A DNA stretch of 60,287 nt from Kordia sp. (GCF_022447245.1 NZ_JAKVBC010000033.1:1-60287); one strand, 5' to 3'. Positions 24,742 through 34,775 are shown, counted from the first letter of the stretch. The notes: generated by a model from the letters alone, not told the origin. A program made the numbers and translations.

Positions 24742-25326
24742 CTATAATCGCAAAGAAAGACTAAAAATTAATTGACTTGGTCTAGAATCTAAAGTTCCAA
24801 TTGCTATATTGTTTGAATCTAAAATAGTGGCTTCGTTTTCTGAGAAACCTCTTTCATAGCGTACATCAAATCCTATATTTCCAATTTTTACAGCAGCTCC
24901 AAAATTGAAACCTACCGTAATGTCATTACGAACATCAGAAATCGTAAAATTTTCATAATCATTGTCCAATATATATTGAAAAGCTGGACCCGCAAAAACA
25001 CTCAATGGTCCAATCACATCAATTCCTAAAAGAACAGGTACATCAATTTTAGACATATCATACGCATTTGAATTGTATTCACTTTTTGTTTTTGTATAAA
25101 CAACTTCTGGACGAAGGTATAATTTGATAAAATTAATTTCATAATACGCTCCTAAATGATATCCAATTTTTGCATCTCCACTATCTTCTAAAATATTTTC
25201 TCCTGCTGTAACAATTTCACGTAACTCACCATTGGAGTTAAAATTTAATCCTGCTTTTACTCCAAATTGTGCAAAGGAACTCACTGAAGCAAGCAGAAAT
25301 ACGAAACATAATAGGTTGTTTTTCAT
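24742..25326 (-). CDS. Outer-membrane beta-barrel protein (porin-family, PorT-like)
   Basis: 194 residues from Met 25326, which begins the signal peptide (MKNNLLCFVFLLASVSSFAQ). The mature protein starts FGVKAGLNFNSN and shows alternating amphipathic strands ending with the C-terminal aromatic-basic strand LIFSLSLRL, as in small eight-stranded outer-membrane barrels of Bacteroidota. Cargo unknown. Confidence 0.85.
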   Translation of the reverse strand: MKNNLLCFVFLLASVSSFAQFGVKAGLNFNSNGELREIVTAGENILEDSGDAKIGYHLGAYYEINFIKLYLRPEVVYTKTKSEYNSNAYDMSKIDVPVLLGIDVIGPLSVFAGPAFQYILDNDYENFTISDVRNDITVGFNFGAAVKIGNIGFDVRYERGFSENEATILDSNNIAIGTLDSRPSQLIFSLSLRL

Positions 25327-25376
25327 AATATTAAAATTTAATGTTATCATAAAGAAACGAATTATTTTCGAATCTA

Positions 25377-26330
25377 TTATTTTCGAATCATAACTTTATT
25401 TACCGCTTTTACAATAGAAGCGGCATTTAAACCATACTTTTCCATCAATTGTGCTGGCGTACCAGATTCTCCAAATGTGTCATTTGTTGCAACAAATTCT
25501 TGCGGAGTTGGTCTATGCAACGCTAGTGTACGTGAAACACTTTCTCCCAATCCACCTAAGAAATTGTGTTCCTCAGCAGTAACTACACAACCTGTTTTAG
25601 CAACAGAGGCTAAAATAGCTTCTTCATCTAATGGTTTAATGGTGTGAATATTAATTACTTCTGCTGAAATTCCAGCAGCTTCTAAGGTTTCAGCAGCTTG
25701 TACTGCTTCCCACACCAAATGTCCTGTAGCAACAATGGTTACATCTGTTCCTTCTGTTAATTGTACAGCTTTTCCAATTTCAAAAGTTTGATCTTCAGGA
25801 GTAAAATTAGCTACTTTCGGACGTCCAAAACGTAAATATACAGGTCCGTGATGTTCTGCAATAGCTAAAGTAGCAGCTTTTGTTTGGTTGTAATCACAGG
25901 TATTAATTACGGTCATTCCTGGCAACATCTTCATCAATCCTATATCTTCTAAAATTTGGTGAGTTGCACCATCTTCTCCTAACGTAATTCCAGCGTGAGA
26001 AGCACAGATTTTTACATTTTTATCTGAATAAGCTACCGATTGACGAATTTGATCGTATACACGACCTGTTGAGAAGTTTGCAAACGTTCCTGTAAATGGA
26101 ATTTTTCCTCCAATGGTCATTCCTGCAGCAATTCCAATCATATTTGCTTCTGCAATTCCAATCTGGAAAAAACGTTCTGGATGATTGTCTTTAAAAGCAT
26201 TCATCTTTAACGAACCTGTCAAATCAGCACAAAGTGCCACTACATTTGGATTCGTTTTTCCAAGTTCAGTCAATCCGTCTCCAAATCCTGAACGTGTATC
26301 TTTATTTCCGGTGTTTGTATATTTTTTCAT
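25377..26330 (-). CDS. Transketolase, C-terminal subunit
   Basis: 317 residues covering the pyrimidine-binding and C-terminal domains of transketolase (SGFGDGLTELGKTNPNVV at the start; GEDGATHQILEDIGLMKMLP; HGPVYLRFGRPKVA). It pairs with the N-terminal subunit at 27039-27884 to form the thiamine-diphosphate enzyme of the pentose phosphate pathway. Its ATG overlaps the stop of the secreted-protein gene upstream by four bases (ATGA), so it is translationally coupled to a gene unrelated in sequence. Confidence 0.93.
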   Translation of the reverse strand: MKKYTNTGNKDTRSGFGDGLTELGKTNPNVVALCADLTGSLKMNAFKDNHPERFFQIGIAEANMIGIAAGMTIGGKIPFTGTFANFSTGRVYDQIRQSVAYSDKNVKICASHAGITLGEDGATHQILEDIGLMKMLPGMTVINTCDYNQTKAATLAIAEHHGPVYLRFGRPKVANFTPEDQTFEIGKAVQLTEGTDVTIVATGHLVWEAVQAAETLEAAGISAEVINIHTIKPLDEEAILASVAKTGCVVTAEEHNFLGGLGESVSRTLALHRPTPQEFVATNDTFGESGTPAQLMEKYGLNAASIVKAVNKVMIRK

Positions 26331-27037
26331 TCTTTTATTTCTAGTGTGTTGTTGATTGTAATTGTTCTTGAAATCTTCTTGATGCTGATTGCTTTTAACA
26401 AAGGTTTATTTTTTTCTGCAACATATAATATGATTCCTTGAGGCAAATCCATTTTTACAGAAAGTTCATTATCACTAATAAACATCGTATTAAAAAGCCC
26501 TCCAAAAACAATATTATTGTTTACAGGATATGATACGTCAAAAACTACATCCAATTTATTTTTTTCCTCAGGCTCGCTGCTAGGATATATTTTATAAATA
26601 GTTCTTTCCTTATTTAAAACTGGAATAGTTTCAGAAGACTTGTCAGCTATTAAATTTATAGGTTCATTGATTTCTTGTGGAGATTTAGGAACCATCGATA
26701 ACAAATCTACTTTCATAAAAAATGATAACTCTTTGTTATATATGCTTATATAAAATTTAGTAGACTGAGTATCATAAATGATACTTGACAAAAAATTTGG
26801 TAAGTTTTCATTTTTAGGTTTTAAAAACATAAAAGAATACCCATCAGCTATTTTCGAATAATTAGTCCATAAATAACGTCCAGATTTGTCAAAGGCTACC
26901 TTAATAGTATCTGTTCCTTTTGTTCGATCTTTAATCTCGTAACTCACTTCATAATCAAAAGTAGCGCTAAGTGTATCTTGTTGTGCTATTACAAATGAAG
27001 TGGCAAAAAAAGCAACTATAAATAAAAACTGTTTCAT
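26327..27037 (-). CDS. Secreted protein inserted between the transketolase halves
   Basis: 236 residues with a signal peptide (MKQFLFIVAFFATSFVIAQQ). The mature protein alternates beta strands (FDYEVSYEIKDRTKGTDTIK; GRYLWTNYSKI), resembling DUF4412-type periplasmic proteins, but this is weak. The gene lies exactly between the two transketolase genes, one base after the first and overlapping the second by four, so all three share one transcript. It has no evident role in sugar metabolism. Confidence 0.75.
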   Translation of the reverse strand: MKQFLFIVAFFATSFVIAQQDTLSATFDYEVSYEIKDRTKGTDTIKVAFDKSGRYLWTNYSKIADGYSFMFLKPKNENLPNFLSSIIYDTQSTKFYISIYNKELSFFMKVDLLSMVPKSPQEINEPINLIADKSSETIPVLNKERTIYKIYPSSEPEEKNKLDVVFDVSYPVNNNIVFGGLFNTMFISDNELSVKMDLPQGIILYVAEKNKPLLKAISIKKISRTITINNTLEIKE

Positions 27038-27038
27038 T

Positions 27039-27884
27039 TTAGTAGTCTCCTAAAGTTTCTGGGTTTTGTGCCAAAGCACTTTCTAATTGCTCATCATTGG
27101 GAGCTTTTCCATGCCATGCATGTGTATTCATCATAAAATCAACACCATTCCCCATTTCTGTATGCAATAATACAACTACAGGTTTTCCTTTTCCAGTCTT
27201 CGCTTTCGCTGCAGCCATTCCATCTTTAATCGCTTGAATATTGTTTCCTTCTTCAATCTCTAATACTTCCCAACCAAACGCTTCAAACTTAGCCGAAAGT
27301 GAACCTAAAGGCAATACATCGTCTGTTGCACCATCAATTTGTTTCTTGTTATAATCAACTGTTGCAATATAATTGTCAACATTGTTTCCAGAAGCATACA
27401 TAGCAGCTTCCCAAATTTGACCTTCTTGCAATTCTCCATCACCATGTAAAGAATAAACAATGTGTTGGTCTCCGTTTAACTTTTTAGTCAATGCAGTTCC
27501 AATAGCAACCGACATTCCTTGTCCTAATGAACCAGATGCAATACGAATTCCTGGCAAGCCTTCATGTGTTGTTGGATGTCCTTGCAAACGAGAATCTAAC
27601 AAACGAAATGTATTCAATTCATCCACAGGGAAATAACCTCTTCGCGCCAAAACGCTATAAATAACAGGAGAAATATGACCATTCGATAAAAAGAAAACAT
27701 CTTCTTCCTTACCATCCATTGAAAAACCATCATTCAGTTTCATGATGTCATTGTATAAAGTAACTAAAAATTCAGCACAACCTAATGATCCTCCTGGGTG
27801 ACCAGAATTTACTTTGTGTACCATTCTCAAGATATCTCTACGTACTTGAGTAACTAAATTTTCTAACGATTTGTTATCAGACAT
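27039..27884 (-). CDS. Transketolase, N-terminal subunit
   Basis: 281 residues from Met 27884; the Met at 27929 is rejected because a perfect promoter lies at 27916-27946, downstream of it. It carries the thiamine-diphosphate domain: HPGGSLGCAEFL, GSLGQGMSVAIG, and HGDGELQEGQIWEA for metal-diphosphate binding. Split transketolases of this sort are common in Bacteroidota; here the halves are not adjacent. Confidence 0.93.
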   Translation of the reverse strand: MSDNKSLENLVTQVRRDILRMVHKVNSGHPGGSLGCAEFLVTLYNDIMKLNDGFSMDGKEEDVFFLSNGHISPVIYSVLARRGYFPVDELNTFRLLDSRLQGHPTTHEGLPGIRIASGSLGQGMSVAIGTALTKKLNGDQHIVYSLHGDGELQEGQIWEAAMYASGNNVDNYIATVDYNKKQIDGATDDVLPLGSLSAKFEAFGWEVLEIEEGNNIQAIKDGMAAAKAKTGKGKPVVVLLHTEMGNGVDFMMNTHAWHGKAPNDEQLESALAQNPETLGDY

Positions 27885-27915
27885 TGTGTATTTGTTAGTA
27901 GTTTTTGTAAAGCAC

Positions 27916-27946
27916 CAAAAGTAAGTCATAAAATAGCGTTAACAAA
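27916..27946 (-). promoter_or_regulatory. Promoter of the transketolase operon
   Basis: On the minus strand TTTG (27946-27943), 19 bases, then TACTTTTG (27923-27916): an exact match to the Bacteroidota consensus TTTG-N19-TAnnTTTG. The expected start point is about 25 bases before ATG 27884. The rest of 27947-28215 shows nothing. Confidence 0.8.
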
Positions 27947-28215
27947 AGAACTTTGCAGGCTTTTATTAACGAATTTGTGTGAATAAGCTAAAAAGTGAAT
28001 AAGACTTCGTAAATATTTGAAAATGAATTGATAAAGTTTTGGATAAATGCTGTTTTATGAAGTGTGTAAAATATATTTTAAATAGTAAGTACAACTAAAA
28101 TATAAAGAAAGAGAAAATCTGTATAAAAAAGTCAGTAGTTTCAAGCCTTTTGAGCCTTAATCTTAAATTCAATATCATTAAAATTTTATGCCTTTAATTT
28201 TAGAATTAAGAAGAC

Positions 28216-28434
28216 ATGGATATTCAATCAAAAAAAATTGAATTAGTAAAAACAATACTAGCTATTGAGAATGTTAATTTCATTCAAAAAGTAGCTGATT
28301 TTGTGAACAAAGAAACTACTGATTTTTGCAATGAATTAAGTCTTTCCGAACAAAATGAAATCAAAGAAGGAATCAATCAACTAGATCAAGGTAAAAGAAT
28401 TCCTTATGACGAGTTTATGAAGAAAATTTCCTAA
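28216..28434 (+). CDS. Antitoxin of a ParDE/RelBE-type pair
   Basis: 72 residues: a helical N-terminus (IQSKKIELVKTILAIENVNF) and a C-terminal segment LSLSEQNEIKEGINQLDQGK with PYDEFM, the layout of small Bacteroidota antitoxins partnered with ParE/RelE toxins. Its stop overlaps the toxin start (TAATG). The antitoxin frame is intact although the toxin is broken. Confidence 0.8.
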   Translation: MDIQSKKIELVKTILAIENVNFIQKVADFVNKETTDFCNELSLSEQNEIKEGINQLDQGKRIPYDEFMKKIS

Positions 28435-28739
28435 TGAAAGTATTTTTATCTGAGTTAGCAGAAAATAAACTTCTTAGTTTATCCAAATACTTGTTAGAAA
28501 ATTGGAATTTGAAAGCTAGAAATCAATTCCTTAAAAAAATCACAGAAAAAACACATCAAATTTTACAGCAACCAGAAAGTTGTCCTCAATCAAAACAATT
28601 CAAATGTTTATACAAATCTGTTGTAAACAAATAAACTACTTTTTATTACAGAATTTTAATTGAACTTTAAGAGATTGAGGTTGTTACGGTATTTGGTTCT
28701 AGACAAAATCCTAATAAATTGAAAAGAGATATTGAATAA
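28434..28739 (+). pseudogene. ParE/RelE-type toxin inactivated by two stop codons
   Basis: The frame reads MKVFLSELAENKLLSLSKYL, through LKARNQFLKKITEKTHQIL, to TAA at 28632-28634. It continues in the same frame as TTFYYRILIEL, a second TAA at 28668-28670, and EIEVVTVFGSRQNPNKLKRD to the natural end at 28739. With those two codons read as amino acids the product is a complete ParE-family toxin of 101 residues. Both stops are one C-to-T change from CAA (Gln). The core catalytic fold cannot form from the truncated 66-residue product, so the toxin is presumably inactive. Confidence 0.85.
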
Positions 28740-28947
28740 AATTCACGCGAACTATTCTTGAAAATAAATTAAAACTAAAAGAATTCTGAATTTTAAGTTT
28801 TCATTAATCAAATCATCAGTAAATCTTACCTATATTTGCCAACTGATGAAGCCGCTATATCGCGCGATTTTAATACTTTTTTTGGGCTTTCACCAGAAAT
28901 ATTTCGCGGTAATAAACAAATAATAAGTAGGCAATAGTGATACGATA

Positions 28948-30078
28948 ATGAAATTTGATTTAAAAGGAAAAGATCCACAAAGCAAAGCAAGGGCAGGAGT
29001 ATTGACAACTGATCATGGAACGATAGAGACGCCTATTTTTATGCCTGTGGGAACCATTGGAACGGTAAAAGGTGTACACCAACGTGAGTTGAAAGAAGAT
29101 ATTAATCCTGATATAATTTTAGGAAATACCTATCATTTATATTTGCGTCCGCAAACAGAAATTTTGGAAAAAGCTGGTGGATTGCATAAATTCATCAATT
29201 GGGATCGTAACATTTTAACAGATTCTGGTGGATATCAAGTCTATTCCTTATCGGCCAACAGAAAAATTAAAGAAGAAGGTGTAAAATTCAAATCGCATAT
29301 TGATGGTTCTTACCATTTCTTTACGCCAGAAAATGTCATGGAAATTCAACGCACAATCGGAGCCGACATCATTATGGCTTTTGATGAATGTACGCCGTAT
29401 CCTTGCGATTATCGTTATGCGAAACGTTCAATGCACATGACACATCGTTGGTTAGATCGTTGTTTGGCACATTTAGAAAAAACACCGTACAAATACGATT
29501 ACAGTCAAGCGTTTTTCCCAATAGTTCAAGGAAGTACTTATAAAGATTTACGTAAACAATCTGCCGAATTTATTGCATCGCGTGAAGCAGAAGGAAATGC
29601 CATTGGTGGATTATCGGTAGGTGAACCAGCAGAAGAAATGTATGCAATGACCGATGTGGTTTGTGAAATCCTTCCAGAAGACAAACCACGTTACTTAATG
29701 GGTGTTGGAACACCAATTAACATTCTTGAAAATATCGCTTTAGGTGTAGATATGTTCGACTGTGTGATGCCAACACGTAATGCCAGAAACGGAATGTTAT
29801 TCACGGCACACGGAACCATTAACATAAAAAATAAAAAGTGGGCAGATGATTTTTCTCCTATTGATGAAATGGGGATTACTTATGTAGATTTAGAATATTC
29901 AAAAGCATACGTACGTCACTTGTTTACTGTAAATGAGTTGCTTGGTAAACAAATTGCCACCATACACAATTTAGGATTTTACCTTTGGTTGGTTAGAGAA
30001 GCTAGAAAACATATATTAGCAGGAGATTTTAACGAGTGGAAGAACAAGATGGTGAAACAAATGGATAAACGTTTATAG
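28948..30078 (+). CDS. tgt: tRNA-guanine transglycosylase (Tgt)
   Basis: 376 residues, the bacterial length. Catalytic and substrate motifs are present: DSGGYQVYSL (first Asp), DIIMAFDECTPYP, GGLSVGEP, and FDCVMPTRNARNG (nucleophilic Asp). It exchanges guanine for preQ1 in tRNAs with GUN anticodons. The usual CxCxxC zinc motif is replaced by GITYVD (about 307-312), although SKAYVRHLF after it is kept, so the structural zinc site looks lost. I believe relatives share this change. It precedes an LptF/G gene by 6 bases. Confidence 0.93.
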   Translation: MKFDLKGKDPQSKARAGVLTTDHGTIETPIFMPVGTIGTVKGVHQRELKEDINPDIILGNTYHLYLRPQTEILEKAGGLHKFINWDRNILTDSGGYQVYSLSANRKIKEEGVKFKSHIDGSYHFFTPENVMEIQRTIGADIIMAFDECTPYPCDYRYAKRSMHMTHRWLDRCLAHLEKTPYKYDYSQAFFPIVQGSTYKDLRKQSAEFIASREAEGNAIGGLSVGEPAEEMYAMTDVVCEILPEDKPRYLMGVGTPINILENIALGVDMFDCVMPTRNARNGMLFTAHGTINIKNKKWADDFSPIDEMGITYVDLEYSKAYVRHLFTVNELLGKQIATIHNLGFYLWLVREARKHILAGDFNEWKNKMVKQMDKRL

Positions 30079-30084
30079 TATTTT

Positions 30085-31164
30085 ATGAAAATATTAGATT
30101 GGTACATCATTAAAAAATATCTATTAACATTCTCTGTAATGTTATTGCTATTTGTTCCTATTGGAATCATGGTTGATATTTCGGAAAATATTGATAAAAT
30201 GTTGGCTACCAAAGCTCCAACAGATGAAATTATCATGTATTATGTAAACTTTGTTCTATATTTTGCCAATCTCTTATTTCCTATATTTTTATTCCTTTCG
30301 GTAATTTGGTTTACTTCCAAAATGGCAAATGATACAGAAATCATTGCAATTTTAAGTTCTGGAGTTTCGTATTTACGTTTCTTACGCCCGTTCTTAGTGG
30401 CGGCTTCGATCGTTGCTATTGTTGCTTTTGTGATGGGAATGTACATTGTTCCCAATGCTAGTAAAGGTTTTAATGAGTTCCGATTTGAATATATCAAAAG
30501 AGGACGAAAACAAGTACGTAACAACTCCGAAATATATAAGCAAATCACAAATAACGATTTCATTTATCTAAAAAACTTCAACTTTAAAAGTAAACGAGGA
30601 GATAACTTTACCTTAGAACATTTTGAAGACAATGTGCTGCAATATAAATTGCAAGCACGTACCATAAAATACAATGAAGAAGACAGTACATATACTTTAC
30701 GGGGTTACAAAAAACGTATTGTTGGCGCTATGAATGATAGTTTAATAAGTGAACGAAAAGTAGATACTATTTTTCCGTTTGACGTGGAAGATTTAACACC
30801 AGTAACGTATATGGCAGAAACTTTAAATTATCAAGAATTAGACGAGTTCATTAAAAAAGAGAAGCAGTCTGGATCGCCAAATGTCAACAAACATTTATTA
30901 GTAAAATACAAACGTTGGAGTTTGCCAATTACGGCATTTATTCTAACCATTATTGCAGTTGCGGTATCTTCTATGAAACGTAGAGGAGGAATGGGAGTCA
31001 ACCTTGCTTTCGGAATTTCCATAGCCTTCATATATATTTTCTTTGATAAGATATTTGGAACCATGGCAGAGAAATCAGGATTCTCTCCAATGTTAGCTGT
31101 TTGGGTTCCAAATATTGTCTTTGGCGTATTAGCCTTATATTTGTTGTACAATGCTAGGCGATAA
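30085..31164 (+). CDS. LptF/LptG-family permease
   Basis: 359 residues with three N-terminal membrane spans, a periplasmic middle domain (about 135-260) and three C-terminal spans, the YjgP/YjgQ layout. These subunits form the permease of the lipopolysaccharide export complex with LptB. The start MKILDWYIIKKYLLTF with the ILDRYI-like motif is typical. LptF and LptG cannot be told apart here. Its end overlaps the EamA gene by 14 bases. Confidence 0.9.
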   Translation: MKILDWYIIKKYLLTFSVMLLLFVPIGIMVDISENIDKMLATKAPTDEIIMYYVNFVLYFANLLFPIFLFLSVIWFTSKMANDTEIIAILSSGVSYLRFLRPFLVAASIVAIVAFVMGMYIVPNASKGFNEFRFEYIKRGRKQVRNNSEIYKQITNNDFIYLKNFNFKSKRGDNFTLEHFEDNVLQYKLQARTIKYNEEDSTYTLRGYKKRIVGAMNDSLISERKVDTIFPFDVEDLTPVTYMAETLNYQELDEFIKKEKQSGSPNVNKHLLVKYKRWSLPITAFILTIIAVAVSSMKRRGGMGVNLAFGISIAFIYIFFDKIFGTMAEKSGFSPMLAVWVPNIVFGVLALYLLYNARR

Positions 31165-32062
31165 ACTCAAAAATTATTTACATCTACATCTATTAGTCTT
31201 TATTGCTGGCTTTACAGCAATTTTAGGAAAATTGATTACCATCAAAGCAATTCCATTGGTTTGGTTTCGTATGCTAATTGCTGGAGTATTGATGTTTGCG
31301 TTTATCAAATTCTCAAAAATCAAACTAAAAATTTCATTAAAAACATTTTTCAAATTTGCGATAGCTGGTATTGTGGTAGCATTGCATTGGATTACTTTTT
31401 TTGGTGCAATAGATGTCTCTAATGTATCCATAACATTAGTGATGTTTTCTACAGGTGCGTTTTTTGCATCGTTTATAGAACCCATTGTCTACAAACGAAA
31501 AATTGTGTGGTACGAGATTGTTTTCGGAATTATTGTGATTGTTGGTGTATCAATTATTCTAAATACAGAATTTAAATATATAAACGGGATCCTTTTGGGA
31601 GTCTCTTCAGCATTTTTGTCTGCTTTATTTTCGGTATTGAATGGTAAATTTGTTGAAAGTCAAGATGCTTCCACCATTTCGTTTTACGAATTTATCTGTG
31701 GCGTGGCATTTATTTCGATCTATTTGGCGTTTGCTTCAGATGGATTTTCAAAAGAAAACTTCTTTTTTTTAGAAACAAATGACTGGATATACATCTTCAT
31801 TTTAGCTTCTGTTTGTACAGCGTATGCATTTATCGCTTCTACATATATCATGCGCTATATAAGTCCATATACGGTAGTCTTAACCTATAATTTAGAAATC
31901 ATTTATGGAATTATATTGGCGTTATTATTGTTCCCTGAAGATGAAAAAATGACACCAGGATTCTACTATGGAAGCTTGCTCGTAGTAGCAACAGTTTTAG
32001 CAAATGGAATCCTAAAAAATCGCAGAAAAAGAAAATCAGGAGATGGCATTGATATTTCCTAA
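31151..32062 (+). CDS. EamA/DMT-superfamily transporter
   Basis: 303 residues with ten hydrophobic segments in two EamA halves (about 10-140 and 150-290). The first half contains the family motif ALHWITFFGAIDVSNVS. Probably exports a small metabolite; substrate unknown. Overlaps the LptF/G gene, suggesting coupled translation. Confidence 0.85.
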   Translation: MLGDKLKNYLHLHLLVFIAGFTAILGKLITIKAIPLVWFRMLIAGVLMFAFIKFSKIKLKISLKTFFKFAIAGIVVALHWITFFGAIDVSNVSITLVMFSTGAFFASFIEPIVYKRKIVWYEIVFGIIVIVGVSIILNTEFKYINGILLGVSSAFLSALFSVLNGKFVESQDASTISFYEFICGVAFISIYLAFASDGFSKENFFFLETNDWIYIFILASVCTAYAFIASTYIMRYISPYTVVLTYNLEIIYGIILALLLFPEDEKMTPGFYYGSLLVVATVLANGILKNRRKRKSGDGIDIS

Positions 32063-32072
32063 ATTAAAGTTT

Positions 32073-32080
32073 TATATTTG
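32073..32080 (+). promoter_or_regulatory. -7 element of the accA promoter
   Basis: TATATTTG matches TAnnTTTG, 33 bases before the accA ATG. The -33 region is poor. Confidence 0.4.
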
Positions 32081-32113
32081 TAAACTTAAATAACTAATCG
32101 TATACTCAAAAGC

Positions 32114-33067
32114 ATGGAATATTTAGAGTTTGAGCTACCTATTAAGGAATTAAAAGATCAATTGACAAAATGCAAGGCAATTGGCGACGAAAGTGACATC
32201 GATGTTACAGAAACATGTCAACAGATCGAGAAAAAATTAGAAGAAACCAAAAAAGATATTTACAAAAATCTATCGGCTTGGCAACGTGTACAACTATCAC
32301 GTCATCCAAACAGACCGTACACCTTAGACTATATCAACGCATTGTGTGGAGACTCTTTCCTAGAATTACACGGAGATCGTAATGTAAAAGACGACAAAGC
32401 AATGATTGGTGGATTGGGTAAAATTGGCGATCAATCATACATGTTTATTGGTCAACAAAAAGGATACAATACTAAAACACGTCAGTACCGTAATTTCGGA
32501 ATGGCGAATCCAGAAGGATATAGAAAAGCATTGCGTTTAATGAAATCTGCTGAGAAATTTGGAATTCCAGTAGTCACATTAATTGACACTCCAGGAGCAT
32601 ATCCAGGTTTAGAAGCGGAAGAGCGTGGACAAGGAGAAGCAATTGCTAGAAATATTTTAGAAATGACACGGTTAAAAGTGCCAATCATCACGGTAATTAT
32701 TGGTGAAGGTGCTTCTGGTGGAGCGTTAGGAATTGGAGTAGGAGACAGCGTATTAATGCTTGAAAACTCTTGGTATTCGGTAATTTCTCCAGAAAACTGT
32801 TCTTCTATCTTATGGAGAAGCTGGGAACACAAAGAAAAAGCAGCAGATGCTTTAAAGTTAACAGCAACCGATGCAATGAAAATTAAAGTGATTGATGAAA
32901 TCATCAACGAACCTCTTGGTGGTGCACATACTGATCGTGAAGGAACATTCATCGCAGTACGTGATGCCATAGTTGCACATTATGACAAATTAAAAAACTT
33001 ATCACAAGAAGATTTGGTAGGTTCTCGCATGGAGAAGTATTCAGAAATGGGAGAATTTAAAAAATAA
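32114..33067 (+). CDS. accA: Acetyl-CoA carboxylase, carboxyltransferase subunit alpha
   Basis: 317 residues matching AccA over its full length: an N-terminal helical region ([12 protein letters not shown]), [23 protein letters not shown], the oxyanion-hole and CoA sites [20 protein letters not shown] and [12 protein letters not shown]. With AccD it transfers CO2 from carboxybiotin to acetyl-CoA for fatty acid synthesis. Followed by a strong terminator. Confidence 0.97.
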   Translation: MEYLEFELPIKELKDQLTKCKAIGDESDIDVTETCQQIEKKLEETKKDIYKNLSAWQRVQLSRHPNRPYTLDYINALCGDSFLELHGDRNVKDDKAMIGGLGKIGDQSYMFIGQQKGYNTKTRQYRNFGMANPEGYRKALRLMKSAEKFGIPVVTLIDTPGAYPGLEAEERGQGEAIARNILEMTRLKVPIITVIIGEGASGGALGIGVGDSVLMLENSWYSVISPENCSSILWRSWEHKEKAADALKLTATDAMKIKVIDEIINEPLGGAHTDREGTFIAVRDAIVAHYDKLKNLSQEDLVGSRMEKYSEMGEFKK

Positions 33068-33091
33068 ACCTGTATACTCATAGGGAAGACG

Positions 33092-33124
33092 AAAAATCCG
33101 AAGTGAAGGCTTCGGATTTTTTTT
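33092..33124 (+). terminator. Terminator after accA
   Basis: AAAAATCCGAAG-TGAAGG-CTTCGGATTTTT with a long T run, 25 bases after the stop. Confidence 0.9.
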
Positions 33125-33225
33125 CCGCTTATTAACAAAAAAAAGAACTTATTAACAATATTTTTGTTGAGATTCTAGTTCAAAAATAAAACCACAAAGT
33201 AAAAGTATTAGTTACTTTCGCAATC

Positions 33226-34775
33226 ATGGAAAATGTAAACCCTAAACAAACATATAAAACAGACAAAGGCAATCTAATTAATCTTGAGAAAGGAAAACTG
33301 CCTCCACAAGCTGTCGATTTGGAAGAAGTTGTACTTGGTGCAATGATGATTGACAAAAAAGGTGTGGATGAAGTAATTGACATTCTAAGTCCTGAAGCTT
33401 TTTATAAAGAAGCCAATAAATACGTGTATGAAGCCATTTTTCAATTGTTTGAAAATTCGGAGCCGATTGACTTACTCACGGTTTCTTCACAACTTCGTAA
33501 AAACGGAAACTTAGAAGTCGTTGGTGGTGATTTTTATTTGATTTCACTAACGCAAAAAGTATCTTCTTCAGCGCATATTGAATTTCACGCACGTATCATT
33601 CTGCAGAAGTTTATTCAACGTAGTTTGATTAAAATCTCAAATGAAATTATAGAAGATGCCTACGATGAAACTACAGACGTTTTCTCATTACTAGATAAAG
33701 CAGAATCACGTTTATATGAAGTAACGCAGGGAAACATTAAAAAGTCGTCGGAAACGGCGCAAAGTTTGGTAATTCAAGCCAAGAAAAAATTGAAGAAATC
33801 TCTAACAAAGAAGGTTTAAGTGGTATTCCTACTGGATTTACCAAACTAGATAAATTAACGTCTGGATGGCAACCGAGTGATTTAATTATTGTTGCAGCGC
33901 GTCCAGGTATGGGTAAAACGGCCTTGACTTTATCGATGGCAAGAAACATTGCCGTTGACCAAAATATTCCTGTGGCATTCTTCTCTTTGGAGATGGCATC
34001 GGTACAGCTAATTACACGTCTAATTTCCTCGGAAACTGGTTTATCTTCCGAAAAACTTCGTACGGGAAAGTTAGCAAAACACGAATGGGAACAATTAAAT
34101 GTAAAGGTAAAAGGACTCGAAAAAGCACCTTTGTTTATTGACGATACGCCATCACTTTCCATTTTTGACTTGCGTGCAAAAGCGCGTCGTTTGGCATCAC
34201 AGCACGGAATTAAGATGATTATGATTGATTACTTGCAGTTAATGACCGCAGGAGGAAGTCAAAAAGGAGGCAACCGTGAACAGGAAATCTCGATGATTTC
34301 TCGTAACCTAAAAGCCTTAGCGAAAGAATTATACGTTCCAGTAATTGCCTTATCACAGTTATCGCGTGCGGTAGAAACACGTGGAGGAAGCAAAAGACCA
34401 TTACTTTCTGACTTACGTGAATCTGGAGCGATTGAGCAGGATGCCGATATTGTATCGTTTATCTATCGTCCAGAATACTATAAAATTGAAGAATGGGATG
34501 ATGAAGAACGTTCGCCAACGGAAGGACAAGCCGAATTTATTGTTGCAAAACACAGGAATGGTGGTTTGGAAAACATTCGTTTAAAGTTCTTAGGACACTT
34601 AGGTAAGTTTGATAATTTAGAAACTTTTGATTCTCCATTCGAATTCCATTCTAAAATGAACGATGCAGCGAACGACGATACGTTCAAAACAGACAATTTA
34701 CCAAGTGCTGATGAAGCTTTTGGAAGTTCTATGAACGATGATTTTAATCCAGACGATAACGAAGTTCCTTTCTAA
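33226..34775 (+). CDS. dnaB: Replicative DNA helicase DnaB, interrupted by a frameshift
   Basis: The first frame (33226-33819) encodes the N-terminal primase-interacting domain (GKLPPQAVDLEEVVLGAMMI; DLLTVSSQLRKNG). The helicase domain follows in the -1 frame: GIPTGFTKLDKLTSGWQPSD, Walker A ARPGMGKTALTL, DYLQLMTAGG, LRESGAIEQDADIV. The switch is in the A6 tract 33784-33789: one more A would restore QAKKKIEEISNKEGLSG and a 516-residue protein of normal length. DnaB is essential, so assembly error, slippage on the A tract, or a second copy elsewhere must be considered. Domain order and both termini are otherwise intact. Confidence 0.9.

Noticed and set aside
32482-32970. 162-codon frame opposite accA
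   Set aside because: Antisense to a complete, well-conserved accA.
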